From: Promerops cafer
Lineage: Eukaryota > Chordata > Aves > Passeriformes > Nectariniidae
Assembly: GCA_013398275.1 (NCBI GenBank)
Contig: VZSE01011604.1
Location: 2,009,547 to 2,073,546 of the forward strand
Reading direction: 5' to 3'
Length of the DNA stretch: 64,000 nucleotides
Part shown: positions 1-12,422 of the stretch, piece by piece
Position numbering within the stretch: the first letter of the stretch is position 1
Layout of the letters: each line of letters begins with the position of its first letter
Notes under the pieces: generated by a model
Told to the model about the DNA's origin: nothing
What the model saw: the letters and a program-made list of their open reading frames with translations, nothing else
The model's database searches: none
Made by a program: the position numbers and the translations under genes

Positions 1-3000
1 TTGATCTCATCATAGTTTGAAAAGGCCACTGTACATGCAGAGGAAAGTTATCAAATTCTATTAGACTCCTAATGCCTTCTCACAACTCCCACGGGTATCC
101 AACAGGACAGAAAATGTTTTGAACTGTCCTAGCACAAAGAAATTTCTAATGTAGAACTTATTGTTGCAACAATAAAGGTGATGAGGTGTGTCAGAAGGTC
201 TTATAGCTGTAAGTGAACTAGTGACACTGCTTTGTACCTTTGAGGACTCAGATGAGTTACCTGAACATAAGCAGAAAAAACAGAATCTCAGAGACATATT
301 TTGAGAAGGTAGAATATGTTGAACCTTGCTGTCACATTTTACAGCAGTGGTGACTCTACAGCAACAGTACATAGGAAACACAGATATGTTAAACCCAGGC
401 TGCACCTGACAGAGCCCCAGAGTAGGAATGATACAAAATTGTTCTCTCTCACTCCCAATACCCTTATACACACATCTCCCTGAGCCTAAGCCAAACACCA
501 TAGAAGTCAAAGAGAGCTCCTTTAATGCAAGGAAGGTATGCATTGGGTCCAAAAGAACAATTTATGGGAATCCAGTGTGATTGATATCTATTAGTTTTGA
601 ATCTATAATTCTGTTCTACTATATTCACAACTGGAATAAAAGTTACGTGATCTCTAAAAAATTTTAAAATGCAATATGTTTTTTTGCCTTTGGTGCTTTG
701 GGTATATCTAGACTTTTTCTTCTAACTTTGAGGGCTAAATCCACCAATATTTGTAAGACCTCCAATAAAACTTACAACACTTGAATAGGAAATCTCCAGT
801 GAGAGTTACTCAAAGAAAGTAACAGAGATTTAGTGTACAGGTGGCCAGTATTTTGGATTGACCTATGGGAAATTTAGTTTTCTATTATTACTAAATACAG
901 TGGAGGCAATCTTCTGGCTCTCAGACTTAAGTAGTGTCACTGCTAGGGAACCCATAAAGTGTCTTTTAAACATGTTCCCAGAATCAAATGTGCAACAGCA
1001 GTTAAATGTAATTTACTCAAGACCATGAATAAACCTTCAATATGAAAAAGGTAATGTACTACACTTTGTACCATTGGTGGGGAGGCTCCCTAGGACAAGA
1101 CATATGGGAAAGGAATAGTAAGACATTCACACTGGATATAAGGTGTCATTCTCACCTAATGAATGGTTTTAGCAAATAGAAACTACTTGCTGACGTGACA
1201 TGGCTGCCCTTCACTGCAGAAGAGCTTTCAGGAATATAACTTGGTTTGTTTTTTTTTTTTTTTTCCATCCCTCCATGACCTGGTAATTGCAGCCTGAAAA
1301 ATTTTCTAATATGTCCCATAAGGATATTGAATAATTTAAGGGATTTATGCAAGTTAAGCCTGTCACAAAAGTAACTAGCCTTGCAGGCATGGGAGAAAAA
1401 TAATAGATTTGTCCCTTCAAAGCTCTTGCTTCCTTACGAGAAAATTTAGGGTCATGGATAAAACCTCATGCCAGATCTTTCCAATCATTCATAAAATTCT
1501 AAAAAAAAGGGAATATAGCAGTCTTTGAAAGATATGAGCATTACCAGAGAAATCCATAGCACACTTCTAGAAACAGGCCAGTTCTTAGGTTCTAACAGAC
1601 TTAGTTTCTCTGCTTCGCAATCCAGGGATGAAATGAGAAAGGTTCATTCTCTGTGTGCCTGGGCTTGTCCAAGCTCTGGAAGCAGCTGAGCATAACAGTA
1701 GCAGCAGCATATTGTAATGTACATTTTTGTGATAGACTGTCTTTTTTCATGTTCTACATAATGCAGAAGCAGAAAGGCACCCTGCTTGGTTTATCTGCAT
1801 CTGTGCCAGATTTGCTGGTAAAGCTCGTGCAGCCAGGGGATGCAATTTTGCTGTGTTCCTAGTCTTAAGGTGAGGGCAGCAATATCTTGTAATACACTTA
1901 ACTTCAGGGAGCATTTTTTAATTTCCTGTTTTAGTATTTGGCTCTTTTCTGGGGTAAGAATGAAAGACATCACTACCTCATTACTGTATTTTTTTGCAGA
2001 AAGAGAATCGTCCCCCTAGCAGGGATTACAAGTACCCCTATAGAATGTAGTCCAGTGTTGTGAACAGGTTTTGTAAAGCATAGGCCACTGAAAATTTTGG
2101 GTTACTGTGGTACAACACAAAATCATATTGCACGAACACTCAGTAAATTATTGCATCTCTTATAGTTCTTCTGTGATCATGATAAGCTATTTGTCTTACA
2201 ATAACCTTCAAGCCATGCTCTTCTTATAGCACTCTGTTATCAGAAGCCCAAAGTTTGGACTGATGTAATTTGACATGGTTCTGATGAGATCCTGGGAATC
2301 TAATGTGACAAACAGACATGAACAACACAACCCTTGCAGCTAACTAGGTTTGAAAAGAACTAACTAGAGAAAAGAAATGTCTTGGAACATAAAAGACATA
2401 TTCAAAAAGAAATAAATAGCCTAGCTCAAAACCATCTCTATTAAATAATGCAGGAAAAAATGTCAAAATTCAAAAATGCAAATGAGATTATATGAATCCT
2501 CTTAGCTGTGACTATATATTAGATACCTGTTAATGAATATCAATATAAGAATTAACATCAAGTGAAAATATAAAGCTAACAACATACTAGCTATGTATGT
2601 ATGTATATAAACCCAGAATATTAACTCTGTTTTGGACAATAATACCAAACTTTGAAACTACTATTTTCTTTAAAATTAATAAATATGTTATAAACTGTTT
2701 AGTATAATAAATATTTACCCTTAGATGGAATCACTATTGCCAGCTTTGAAAATATTCACTAAAAAGATCTCTTGAGGAAAATGGAATTAAACTACAATTT
2801 TGCACATATAAAGAGTAACATTACCCTTACTTAAATTATCATTTGTAAACCTAGTGGCAAAGTGAATTTCTATGCCCCTAATCTCCAACAAAATAAATAT
2901 TATTGTATTAAGTGTGTTCTAGAGACTCTGCTTTCACTGAAGAAAAATATTCTTACTGCTTATGATGACTTAGATAACCTTAAAAATACGAACTGGGTAT

Positions 3001-3506
3001 AAATGATCACAACATTTTCCTGCAGAAAGAATCCATTCATCTCAAGAAGTGGTTAACTGCAGATATATTGGTGACAGTTTAGATGTCTCTGTTTTTAATT
3101 AAATATTGAAGGATTCAAATATAATGTGTTATTTTCTATCTACTGATATCTGTGTGCTTTCCAAATAAACTTTTTGTATACTCACATATGATGAACGACT
3201 CTATTGTTCTCAAACTCTCTCTCTTAATATCTTCTGTATTGGTGTTATGCATTGCTAAAGAAAATCTGTTACACTTTGAAAATGGGATACACCGGAATAA
3301 GAAATAGAGTGAAATAAAATATAGCAAAGAACAGAATTCTGCTTCTGGTATCTCCTCCTATTTGAAGTCCTACACGGACTATGTATGTATATATTCACCT
3401 CTACATCTATTCACATATGCATATACATATATATATGTATATATGTATGTATATATATATGCATAGACGTAAGTATATATAGACAGTTGCAAGCAATGCT
3501 GTATTA
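1..3506. other. Unique AT-rich sequence, no gene seen
   Basis: This stretch is AT-rich and I recognise no gene or dispersed element in it. It has a poly-T run near 1249-1264 and a short TATG run near 2595-2610. The longest open frame, 163 codons on the minus strand at 61-552, has no recognisable domain and no convincing splice or start context, so I read it as chance. Confidence 0.5.
3379..3480. repeat. TATG/TA microsatellite
   Basis: Interrupted runs of TATG and TA alternate with ATGCATA-type units over about 100 bp. The tract is nearly self-complementary, so it could form cruciforms and vary in length. It ends about 25 bp before the minus-strand LTR-like element that starts near 3507. Confidence 0.8.
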
Positions 3507-3938
3507 TGATTAAGAGATACTTCTGCCCAAATTAAGGTGCAAACAAGACCATATGCCAAAGTCAACAGTATGAATTTTAATTAACAGTAAGTGTGAGATC
3601 GAGAGATAGAAAGAAACAGGAAGAGAGTGGCGAGGGGGAAGAGAAAGAGGATAAGAGAGAGGGATTAAGCAAAAGATATCACCACCACATGGATTCCTGT
3701 GGCACCCTGCTGGTCCTTCTTCACCCTGGTCTTCTTTGTGGTGGGGGTCCCCAAACTGTTCTTCTGGAGGTACCACCTTTATACAGTCCAAGTCCTGGGT
3801 ATCCACAGGGAATAGATGCTGTTCCCATGATTTGACATGCCATGAGCATAAAGACTTGCTTCCTTCCCACTTCCCACTGCCTGCCATGGTGGGAATTTTT
3901 GTTCAGATGCTAATCACACCTTTACCTCCACTAGGTCA
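3507..3938 (-). mobile_element. Solo LTR-like element, minus strand
   Basis: Read on the minus strand, this block has a promoter-like TATAAA (complement of 3778-3783), then a long pyrimidine-rich stretch (the purine tract at about 3590-3667 on the plus strand), then ATTAAA (complement of 3576-3581) as a possible poly(A) signal. That order (U3, TATA, R, poly(A), U5) is how a retroviral LTR is built, and the 3' part resembles an avian ERV LTR I recall. The plus-strand left edge begins TG at 3507. The right edge is a guess, with CA at 3937-3938. TATTA occurs just before the left edge (3502-3506) and 2 bp beyond the right edge, so a target-site duplication is possible but not clean. The 125-codon frame across it is not a gene. 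Confidence 0.45.
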
Positions 3939-4253
3939 AGTATTATCTCCTTCCTGCTGTGGCATCTGTGCTTATCTCAAGTTCCATTGTGGTGACTTAT
4001 CTTATGGGAACAATGCTTTGAGACGTGTAACTGCATTCTTTAAGTCTTCACAGGTTATAACTCTAGAACTAAAAGAAAGCTAAAGAAAGTGCCACAGAAG
4101 ATCCATTGCACTGCAGCATAGCATGCCTTGGACAGGGTTTAGACCTCAATTTAATTCAGTCAAAAGGGTAAGGAAGTGTGTAGCTCAATACACTTTCTGA
4201 AGAGCTCTTTAGCTTCCTCTTCACTGGTGACTCCACATACTCTTGTAAGAGGG

Positions 4254-4848
4254 TGTATTGAGTCTAGCTGGAATGAAGTTAATTCTTCCCACAGAAGCCC
4301 TCCCAGTGCTGTGCTTGGCATTGATAGCTATAAAGCTGTTGATGACACCCCAGTGTTTCAGCTCCTGCTGAGCTGGGCTGGCACAGCCTCAGCAAAGCCT
4401 CTCAAACACTCTGCCCCTCCATCCCTAGGCTGGGGGAGGGCAAGATCTAGGGAGGGGACACCACTAGGCCAGCTGGCCCAAACTGACCAAAGGGATATTC
4501 CATACCATGTGACATCTGCTCGATATAAAAGCTAAAGAAAGGAGGAGGAAGTGGAGGGCATTTCTCATTTGCAATGTTTGCCTTCCAGAGCAACTGCTAT
4601 GCATGCTGGAGCCCTGCTTCCCAGGAAGTGGCCAGACATTGCTTGATGATGGGAAGTGGAAAATAAAATTATTGGCTTTTTCTCCTTGCTTGTGTACATG
4701 CAAACCTTCACTTTTGCTTTAGTAAACAGCCTTAACTCAACCTACAAATCATTTTCCACCTTACTTTCTCTCCCCTGCCTAGCTAAGAAGGGGGGTGATA
4801 GAGCATCTTTGTGGCCACCTGGCATCTAGCCAGGGGCAACCCACCACA
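4254..4848 (+). mobile_element. Solo ERV LTR, plus strand, old copy
   Basis: The block starts TGTATTGAGTCTAGCTGG and ends CAACCCACCACA. It holds TATAAAA at 4524-4530 and AATAAA at 4662-4667, so U3, promoter, R and poly(A) signal are in order. It shares an opening CTGG...GAGTTAATT-like segment and an internal CAAACTGACCAA segment with the LTR at 42687-43274, so the two are relatives in what I recall as a common avian class III (ERVL-like) group. No retroviral coding region flanks it, so it is a solo LTR. I find no target-site duplication. Together with its divergence this suggests an old insertion. The 119-codon plus frame inside is incidental. Confidence 0.7.
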
Positions 4849-7800
4849 CTGAGACATGACTATCTTATTTTAAACAAATGAAGTGCAGACTTTTGTGGCT
4901 TTGCAGAAGCATTCAGCCTCTGAACAGCTAAGGAAATGAGCAAAAAATTTTATTTATTGCACATGTAATTAATTTTCTCATTTGGAATATAAGTGATTTT
5001 TTTCAGGATTAAAGTTGTATTGGCAGGACAAGCAAAAAACATAGTGACATGGCTGTAAAAAGTAAATGGCAAACAATATTTAGCCCCTACAATAATCAGT
5101 CATTCATTTGATGGGATGAGGTACAAGAATGAGCAATAATGGAGGAAAATCAAACAAAGGACTGCAAAAGACAGAAAGTCCAAGTGAATGTTATTACAAG
5201 TGACATTACCACTTCGCAATAAACTATAAAACATTTACTACAAGATTACAGATTTAAGGTTCTACTCCCTTGTATCTCACTTGTTCACAACTGACCATTT
5301 TTATGAAATTTTGGAGCTTTATTCTCAAACAATTCTTCTTCATCAAAGACACCAAAAAAGAACCAATAGCACTTGTTCAACACTTACAGACTGATGAAGA
5401 TTCAGAAAATTTCATATTTGAAAGATCATGCTTTCAATTGTCCTTTCCTACTTTAGTTAGTAACAACCACTGTCAAAAAGAAGAAAGGATGTGGCTAACA
5501 TTAAACTGTAGTTCAAATACTGGATATTTTTGGAGGGTTCAGAGTAAAGAAATTTCAAGATGTAAAAGTCCCAAATGTTTTTATGCCAATAAATAACTTT
5601 CTAATATCAAGTTAAAGAAGGACCACGGGTAGATTTAGAGGGGGTTTTGTTTGTTTGTTTTTTGTGTTTGTTTCTGTGTGGCAGCCAATGCTGGTTTTAA
5701 GATAGACTTTTTCCCCCCACCACTTTTCTTTAAATGTTTTTGCCACAGTACTTAATATAGATGGTTATGTATATAAAGATAAAATGAAAGTGGTCATCAG
5801 AATGTATAGTGTTGACAGGCAGAGGCCTAACAGGAATACTCTGCTGTAGAAGTAAAAATAGTAATATTTCCAGTTGGTAAGCAATCATCTTATTTGATAC
5901 ATTTTAAATAAGTCTGAAATGAGTTATCTCCTCTCAAGAGCACCTTGCACACAGTAAACTTCCAAATCTTCCCTGAGTGTAGCACCTATAGCAAAAAACA
6001 TTTACTCAGAAATGAGAGAAAATATATGTAACCTTTAGAGGAAACATAGTAAAAAGATTATGACTTTAAAACATGCATTATTCAATAAAAAAATTTCCAG
6101 CTCTCCAAATGGCAAAAATCTCCTGTCCACTCTGCAGCTGAAACACATTTAGTTTACATGGTTAGTGAAGTTTTTAAAATATCTGGTTCTCTTATCAAAA
6201 TTATATACGGCAGGTTAAACATTTTCAGAAATTATTTTTAGAATACAGAATGTAAATTCTAAACTTGGGAATACTGCACACCGCTTGATAATAGAACAAT
6301 TTGACAAAAAAAATTCTAAGGTGATGATCAGATTATTCTACATTTTTTTTTTTTACCTTGTGTGTGCATAAGTGGATGATGTGGCATCAGGATTATGAGA
6401 CTGCCTCAGGATTATGAGGCTTCAGGATTATGAGACTGAATATAGTCTGCTAGATGGATACAATCCCACAAGCATCCTTCCTTTTCTCATTCATTTAATG
6501 ATTCATACATTTCAATGCATGAACATAGAAGCAAATATTTCAAGGAAAAATGCTTAATTATAAGGTATTACGTGCTTACAGAAACTTTTCAGGCTGCTTG
6601 ACTTCATTATTACATTAGGCCTGCCCTGGCACACTTTTAGTCCACTCTCTGACAGGGTGCTTCATGTTTATGATACTCTCTTTATGCAACTCCCAGCATG
6701 AGCCTAGACTTAACCACCTATTCAACTCCATCTTCCTGGAAGATTTTGCCTCAGGATGCAAAGTGGTAGATTTCAGGGTTGGATTACTGTCTGGGAACGA
6801 TAGAGTAATCCTTGTTCAGGTAGTCTGTGGCTTGGTATCTAGGCTAAAGTGATGGGTTAGTACAGCAGATGAAAAGGTTTTTAAATACAGATACATTTCT
6901 AAAGCTGCTGGCCGAATATAGTTCGCCTCATAAATAACATATTGATACCAGTAAGAATGATTTTGGAGTCAGTAGAAAATCACACAGGCAAAAAAACTAA
7001 TCCAAATCTGTCTCTTCAAAGAAGTGTTCCATCACAAATTACCTGTCTTAAATATGAAAATTACCTTAGTGTTCAGTTCACAGGATAATACTACAAAAAA
7101 CTCTGAAAATAGGTAATCTGAAAGAGAAACACAAATCACATGGAAGTACATAAATATTCACCAGCAAAAACACATGGAATGTATTTGATTCTCTAGAGTT
7201 GAGGAGTAAAGTAAAACTCAGAATAAGGGACTGCAGGGTAGTTGTTGGACTGAAGAAACAGATCATAGCCAAATCTGATCAATAATGGTGCTAGTAAGAT
7301 TGCCTCCTATACTTTTCTAATGTTTCTCATAAGTCTGTGTTGCCATCAATTATATTTTTGATAAAATTAAATCCATAAACACACACATTTCTCATGATAG
7401 ACATGTCCTTTTGACTAGTGTCGTGAGATATATAATATTATTATATAAAATGTATGTCCTAATAGCATTATTACATAAGAATAACTTGAATGTTAAGTAT
7501 TCAAGTACTCAAAATAATTATACAACCTCAAGGAGAAAAAGAACCCACACAACCAATCTGCAATGTTTTTGTTTATGCCTATACATTTAATTTTAAATCA
7601 AATTGAAAAGAAACAATTTAGTTACATCTCTTGAAGGAGTCTTTATCAGTTGGGCAAGCTATTCAAAGATGAATTCTGGCTTAAGAAAGCCTCATCGCTT
7701 GCCTGTTGAAGACCTGGACTTTTCTTGCAGATCACACATCTGGCAGTGGGCATATCGTGTACCTCTATCAATTTGTATTTTCTCTGCTGTCTTGGAAGAC

Positions 7801-9541
7801 AATGTAGAAATCCCTGAGATGAAATGCAAAAGCAATATTTATTAGAATTTTCAACATTGAAAACCCATGCCTAGACATGGAGAACAAGGAGAAAGACTGG
7901 CTAGATAAGCTGGAGTGGGAGCCCAGTGGATGAACCCTCAGAATGAGGTGGAGGCTGAGTCTATCATGCAATCAAAGACAGGTTCTAACGGTATATGTAT
8001 AAGGAGACAAATTTATATTGCTCTAAAAATCTTATGTCACTGCCAAACTCAAAGACCTATCCTCTGCTTGAGTTTTTAGTCTTATTGTTAAATGAAGAGT
8101 CTGAGTAAACTAAGCTGATATTTTTGCACTGCAATATTTTTTGACTGCAATTCTCTGCTCTCTGCACAGACAAAAACCTTTTGTTTAGGGCTGAAGATGC
8201 CAAGTTAGCTGCTGATAACTGAACTTGCAGGGCGCTGTGCAAATTGTCACTGATGCCAAGAAAGCCCAGAGTTAACAGCAAGCTGCTGAACTTTCTGACA
8301 AGAACTGCAATGAAATGACTGCACATCAATGAGTTTATAACAATGAAATGAGCCACAACAAGAAACATTTTTCAGAAAGGAAAACTACCTTTTATTTGGA
8401 ATATCTAAAGTGGCACTGTTTGAAAACACATCCTGTGTTTTCAGTATGGAAATTTTATTGATAACAGATCTCTTTCTGCTGACAATTTAATTTTCTTTAA
8501 AAGCTGGCAGTTCTTTGGCAGTTTTTATTTTTTATGCCATGGTGTTTCAGAAAAACAAAGAATTCAACTCAAGGCATTTTAAAAAAAAATTGACAGCTCT
8601 TCCAGATTTTATTTCTTTGACAATTTCTAAACTAGTGACCCAATAATAAGAGGGACTATGAAACAAGGCAGTTTTGACAAAGTACACATGATGTTCAAAT
8701 CTTCTGTAAAAGTCATTTTGAAATATTGTATTGCTGCTGCACTTCATTTCAAAGCATTTTATTAGTGTTTCTACAAATGTAAACAAACTTCATCTGACTT
8801 GAACAATTATATATGGTAGCCTACAAAAATGAAGTTTCTCCTTTTTCTTATCATTTGCTTGCTAATAAACTCGATACTGCAGAAAGAGATGTGAATGCAC
8901 TTTTCATTGAAACATTTCTTTTCTTATTTTGAAATTGAAATAAATAAGATATAAGTTTTCATCTGACCATTTTTCTCTTTGTCTTTCTCTTAAAAAGGCA
9001 TTTTAGCTGTAATAAGCGTCATGAGATGACCTTGAGCTGTTTGTTATTTTTTTTTTAAATATATGATTCTGCACCTGAGTTCTCATTTCCTGTGTAGAGG
9101 CACACATTAACAGGCTGCTCATCTTGGGGTAATCACTTTTTCAGCCATTTCACCTTATGAATTGTGTGTCAATTGCTTTGATTATGTGTTGCCAAAGTAT
9201 GAACTAGTATTTTATCTATCCTCAAAGCACAGGAATCCATTCCCATCAATCTTGGTATATAGACCTTGGATGCAGTTAAGATGGTCTTCAGTCTTTCTTG
9301 AAACCTACAGATGTTTTGTAAGGGCAGGTAAAGAATAAACACATTAACAGATGAAGAATGTGAGGTAAAAATTGAGGAAAGGCTAGAGGAAAATGGATGA
9401 AACTACTTTCCAAATGAGATATCTTTGGCAAAATTATTATGGAAATTTATAACCCAGATCTTGCATGGAAGCTCAAGCTAGTGCAGTGCTGCTAAAGCAT
9501 CATGAGCCAGTCAGTTCTATTCTTCCTAAAACCACAAATTT
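4849..9541. other. Unique AT-rich sequence, no gene seen
   Basis: No gene or clear dispersed repeat is visible. Small features are a GTTT-rich tract near 5645-5675, a short three-copy tandem repeat at 6387-6434, and poly-T and poly-A runs. Open frames are at most about 110 codons and have no family features. The part near 8960-9200 reads like complex, non-repetitive sequence and could be a conserved non-coding element, but that cannot be judged from one genome. Confidence 0.45.
6387..6434. repeat. Three-copy minisatellite, TCAGGATTATGAG core
   Basis: The 13-bp core TCAGGATTATGAG occurs three times, beginning at 6387, 6406 and 6422. The spacing is 19 and 16 bp, and the first and third copies are followed by ACTG. 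This is a small local tandem duplication with unequal spacing. Confidence 0.8.
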
Positions 9542-10833
9542 TCATAGAACTGTAGAAACATTGAGTCATATTATTTGGAGAAGACTCTTAAGATCATTGA
9601 GTCCAACTGCTAAACCATCACTGCCAAGTTCCCCAGTAAACCATGTCCCCAGTGGCCACATACACACGTCTTCTACGTGTGACTCCACCACTTCCCTGGA
9701 CAGCCTATTCCAGAGCTTAGCAACCTTTGCTAAGAAGGAAATTCTTAGAAGAAATTCTTCATCATGTAAAACCTGAACCTCCCCCGGCACAGCCTGAGGC
9801 CATTTCCTCTTCTTCTGTCACTGACTGCCTGGGAAAAGAGACCAACCCCCCTTCTGGTTAAAACCTTCTTTCAGGAAGTTGTAGGAGCAATAAAGTCTCC
9901 CCTGACCCTCCTGTCTTCAGGCTAAACAAACCCAGCTCAGCTTCCTCACCAGTCATCGCAAGACTTGTGCTCCAGACCCTTCACCAGTGCCATTGCCCTT
10001 CTCTGGTCTTGCTCCAGCACCTCAACATCTTTCTTGTAGTGAGGGCCCCAAAACTGGACACAGGATTTGAGGTGTGGCCCTGCCAGTGTTGAGTACAGCA
10101 GGACAATCACTGCCCTGGTCCTGCTGGTCACAGTATTTTTAATACAGACCAGGATATCATTTGACTTCTTGGCCACCTGGGCACACGCTGTCTCATGCTG
10201 TGAGACCAGCATCCCCAGGTTCTTTTCCACTGGGGAAACATCCCCTGGTTCTTTTCCCGCCACTCTGCCCCTAGCCTGCAGTGCTGCACGGGGCTGCTCT
10301 GACCCAAGGGAAGGATCTTGTAGAAGCTCATAAAATTGGCCTCAGCCCATGGATCCAGCCTGTCCAGATCCCTCTGCAGAGATTTCCTACCCTTCAGCAG
10401 ATCAACACCCACACAGTTTGGTGCTGCCTGTGAACTTTCAGAGAGCACGCTCGATGCTCCTGTTCAGGTAATCAGTAAAGATATTGAACGCATCTGAGCA
10501 CAGCACTGATCCCTGGGGAACCCCACTAGTGTCCAGACACCAAGTGGATGCAGCACCATTCACCAGCACTCTCCAGGCCCAGTCATGCAGACAATTCTTA
10601 ACCCCAGGAAGAGTGCACCTATACAAGCCACGAGCAGCCATTTTTTCCAGGAGAAAGTTGTGGGAAATGGAATCCAACCTTTACTAAAGTCCAAGTAGAA
10701 AACAACCACAGCCTTTCCCTCACCCACTACCTGGGTCACCTGGTCATAAAAAGAGATCAGGCTGGTCAAGCAGGTCCTGCCTTTCCGCAGCCAGTGTTGG
10801 CTGGGCCCAATGCCTGAGGTCCCTAAAGGCATC
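9542..10833 (-). mobile_element. CR1 LINE, 5'-truncated, minus strand
   Basis: The element reads right to left. Its 3' end is at the CATAGAACTGTAG string near 9542, the decayed complement of the typical CR1 terminal repeat. The right part encodes pieces of the CR1 ORF2 reverse transcriptase: a YLDFSKG block (normally YLDFSKAF) near 10710 and SGVPQGSVL near 10525, followed by an FNIFTDYLN-like segment. The catalytic FADD motif that should follow has been lost to a deletion, and frameshifts divide the frame into several short ones. Everything upstream of the central reverse-transcriptase domain, including ORF1 and the endonuclease, is missing. At about 1.29 kb it is the longest CR1 in the window, and it cannot be autonomous. 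Confidence 0.92.
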
Positions 10834-10879
10834 AATTAAATAATCAATTCAATTGATTCAACTTCATCAATTACATCAA

Positions 10880-10964
10880 TTTCAATTGTTGTAAAGGAAG
10901 GACATTAAATAATCAATCCCAAAGGCATTTATTCTTTAATGTCTTTCCTTTACAACAACTGAAA
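10880..10964. repeat. Long imperfect hairpin at CR1 5' edge
   Basis: Arms of 30 bp at 10880-10909 and 10935-10964 are reverse complements apart from two mismatches, around a 25-nt loop. The strongest shared string is TTGTTGTAAAGGAA. It lies about 45 bp beyond the truncated 5' end of the CR1 at 9542-10833, next to an AT-rich tract of repeated CAATT/TCAAT. An inverted duplication made by template switching at the insertion junction would explain it. A hairpin RNA precursor is possible but unsupported. Confidence 0.75.
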
Positions 10965-12313
10965 ACATGGCATTAGGCCTAAAAACATCAACAGGACTAC
11001 TGCTTTTAAATTAGGAATGCACTTTAGCCTCCTAAATGTCTTTTTATGTCCCATCCAATGAGGATAAACAAATCCAACAGTGGTCTATGCTGTATTTGCT
11101 TGTATCTCCAAAAATGATAAACGCCCCATGCCCAAACAAATGAAAAAAATCTTATTTTGATTTTTTCAACAGTTGAAGGAAATCTGGAAATCCCTAGCTT
11201 TGGAGTCCTTTCTCACTGAGATGCTTAGTATTTTTATTCTGTGCTGTGATAGCCTTATGGTTATTGCTTGTTTTCAAGCTTCTAGACTCATGACCGTGTA
11301 ATCCTCAAAGTTATCCAATCGACTGGAAGGTAAATGCTGTATTTCCCTTAAACGCTGATTTGCCTTTCATGAGAGACAGAGATATCCACAGTCCTTTAGG
11401 TTGCACTGGACATGTTAGTCTTGGACATGTAAAAAGATACAACAGAGCGCCAATATTTTTTTAAATGTCATGGTTCATGTTATACTCTTTCCAGACAAAC
11501 AATATTTATTCTGTGCCAGGACAAATTTTGAGCATTTTGACATCTTTTTTAGAACATTACTTGATTTCTGTGAAGGTTTTCATCCATCTGTTCATTTATA
11601 TACACCAGTGTGATCTTTTTCCTTCATTTGGTTTACTTGAACAAAAGGTGAATGAATTTTAGAGATAGGGAAGAAATAAAAGAGCAGAACTCTTACATAA
11701 AGGGATCAAATGTATCTGCTTTCCAACAGTGGGGTATCAGTGGTATTTAGTCTATAAATTTCAGTAGTTTTTGTCACTTTTTTGTTTGATTTGTTTTGAT
11801 AAGTATCACTCTTTTCATTGGACAGCTAGGAAAAAAAAAAAAACCAAAAACCAAAAAACAAAACAAAAAAACCCCACAAAAACCAAAAAAACCCACGAAA
11901 AAACCCCAGGGATTCAAGAAAAAAATCACTTGTACCTGAGAAGCAGTTCTAGGAGAGGAGGCTAACGTGCTCCACGAGCCCTAGGAATCCATGTGAGGGA
12001 TCAGTATACACTCAATAAACACATTTTGGCTGGCTTTCACGATGTTTTCCTGTAGAATTTTTATTAAAATGAATAGATGGGAGGCAACAAGAAAGTCTTC
12101 TGTGGGAAGACTTGGTATTAGCAAACCATCGTTTGAAAAAGAACATTCTGCAACCTCCCTGCTGTCTCTCCGCACTTCACATTTGGATGTTAAAACTTTC
12201 TGAACACTAATATTTATTTCTTCTGTGACCCTTAACTGACAGGACTTCCTACCATTTTGCATTTGTTGTAGCTCATGTACCAAACAAAGAGTAAAATTAT
12301 GTACATCACTTAC
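10965..12313. other. Unique AT-rich sequence with A/C-rich tract
   Basis: Mostly non-repetitive AT-rich sequence. A low-complexity A/C tract of A-runs separated by CC and CCCC lies at about 11829-11908 and gives a spurious lysine-rich frame. No gene is recognised. Confidence 0.5.
11829..11908. repeat. A-rich low-complexity tract with CC/CCCC interruptions
   Basis: Runs of 4-12 A are interrupted by CC, CCC and CCCC. This looks like simple sequence or an expanded A tail. There is no clear parent element immediately upstream on either strand. Confidence 0.7.
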
Positions 12314-12422
12314 ATTTTCAAGAATTCTAATGAAACAGCATAATTTGCTTTTAGGAGAGAAAGCATGACAACAACATAGTTGGTAGCACTCTCTGTTGAA
12401 TAAGAAGTCTGATTTCATACAC
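12314..12422 (-). other. Exon-like segment, unrecognised
   Basis: On the minus strand a strong acceptor-like site (pyrimidine-rich, ending CTCTTTTAG) precedes position 12422. A strong donor-like GTAAGT (complement of 12308-12313) follows position 12314. Between them are 109 bp: one base plus 36 codons with no stop, beginning CMKSDF, cysteine-rich, ending ILEN. The same frame continues open to a stop at 11981, so the donor could instead be fortuitous and the exon longer, up to about 147 codons. I recognise no protein family. Pseudo-exons of this quality occur by chance in tens of kilobases of intron-like DNA, and no neighbouring exon is visible. Confidence 0.2.

Noticed and set aside
61..552. 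163-codon minus-strand open frame
   Set aside because: No recognisable domain, no splice or promoter context, and a frame of this length is not unexpected in 64 kb searched in six frames.
8960..9200. Possible conserved non-coding element
   Set aside because: Looks complex and non-repetitive, but conservation cannot be judged from a single sequence.
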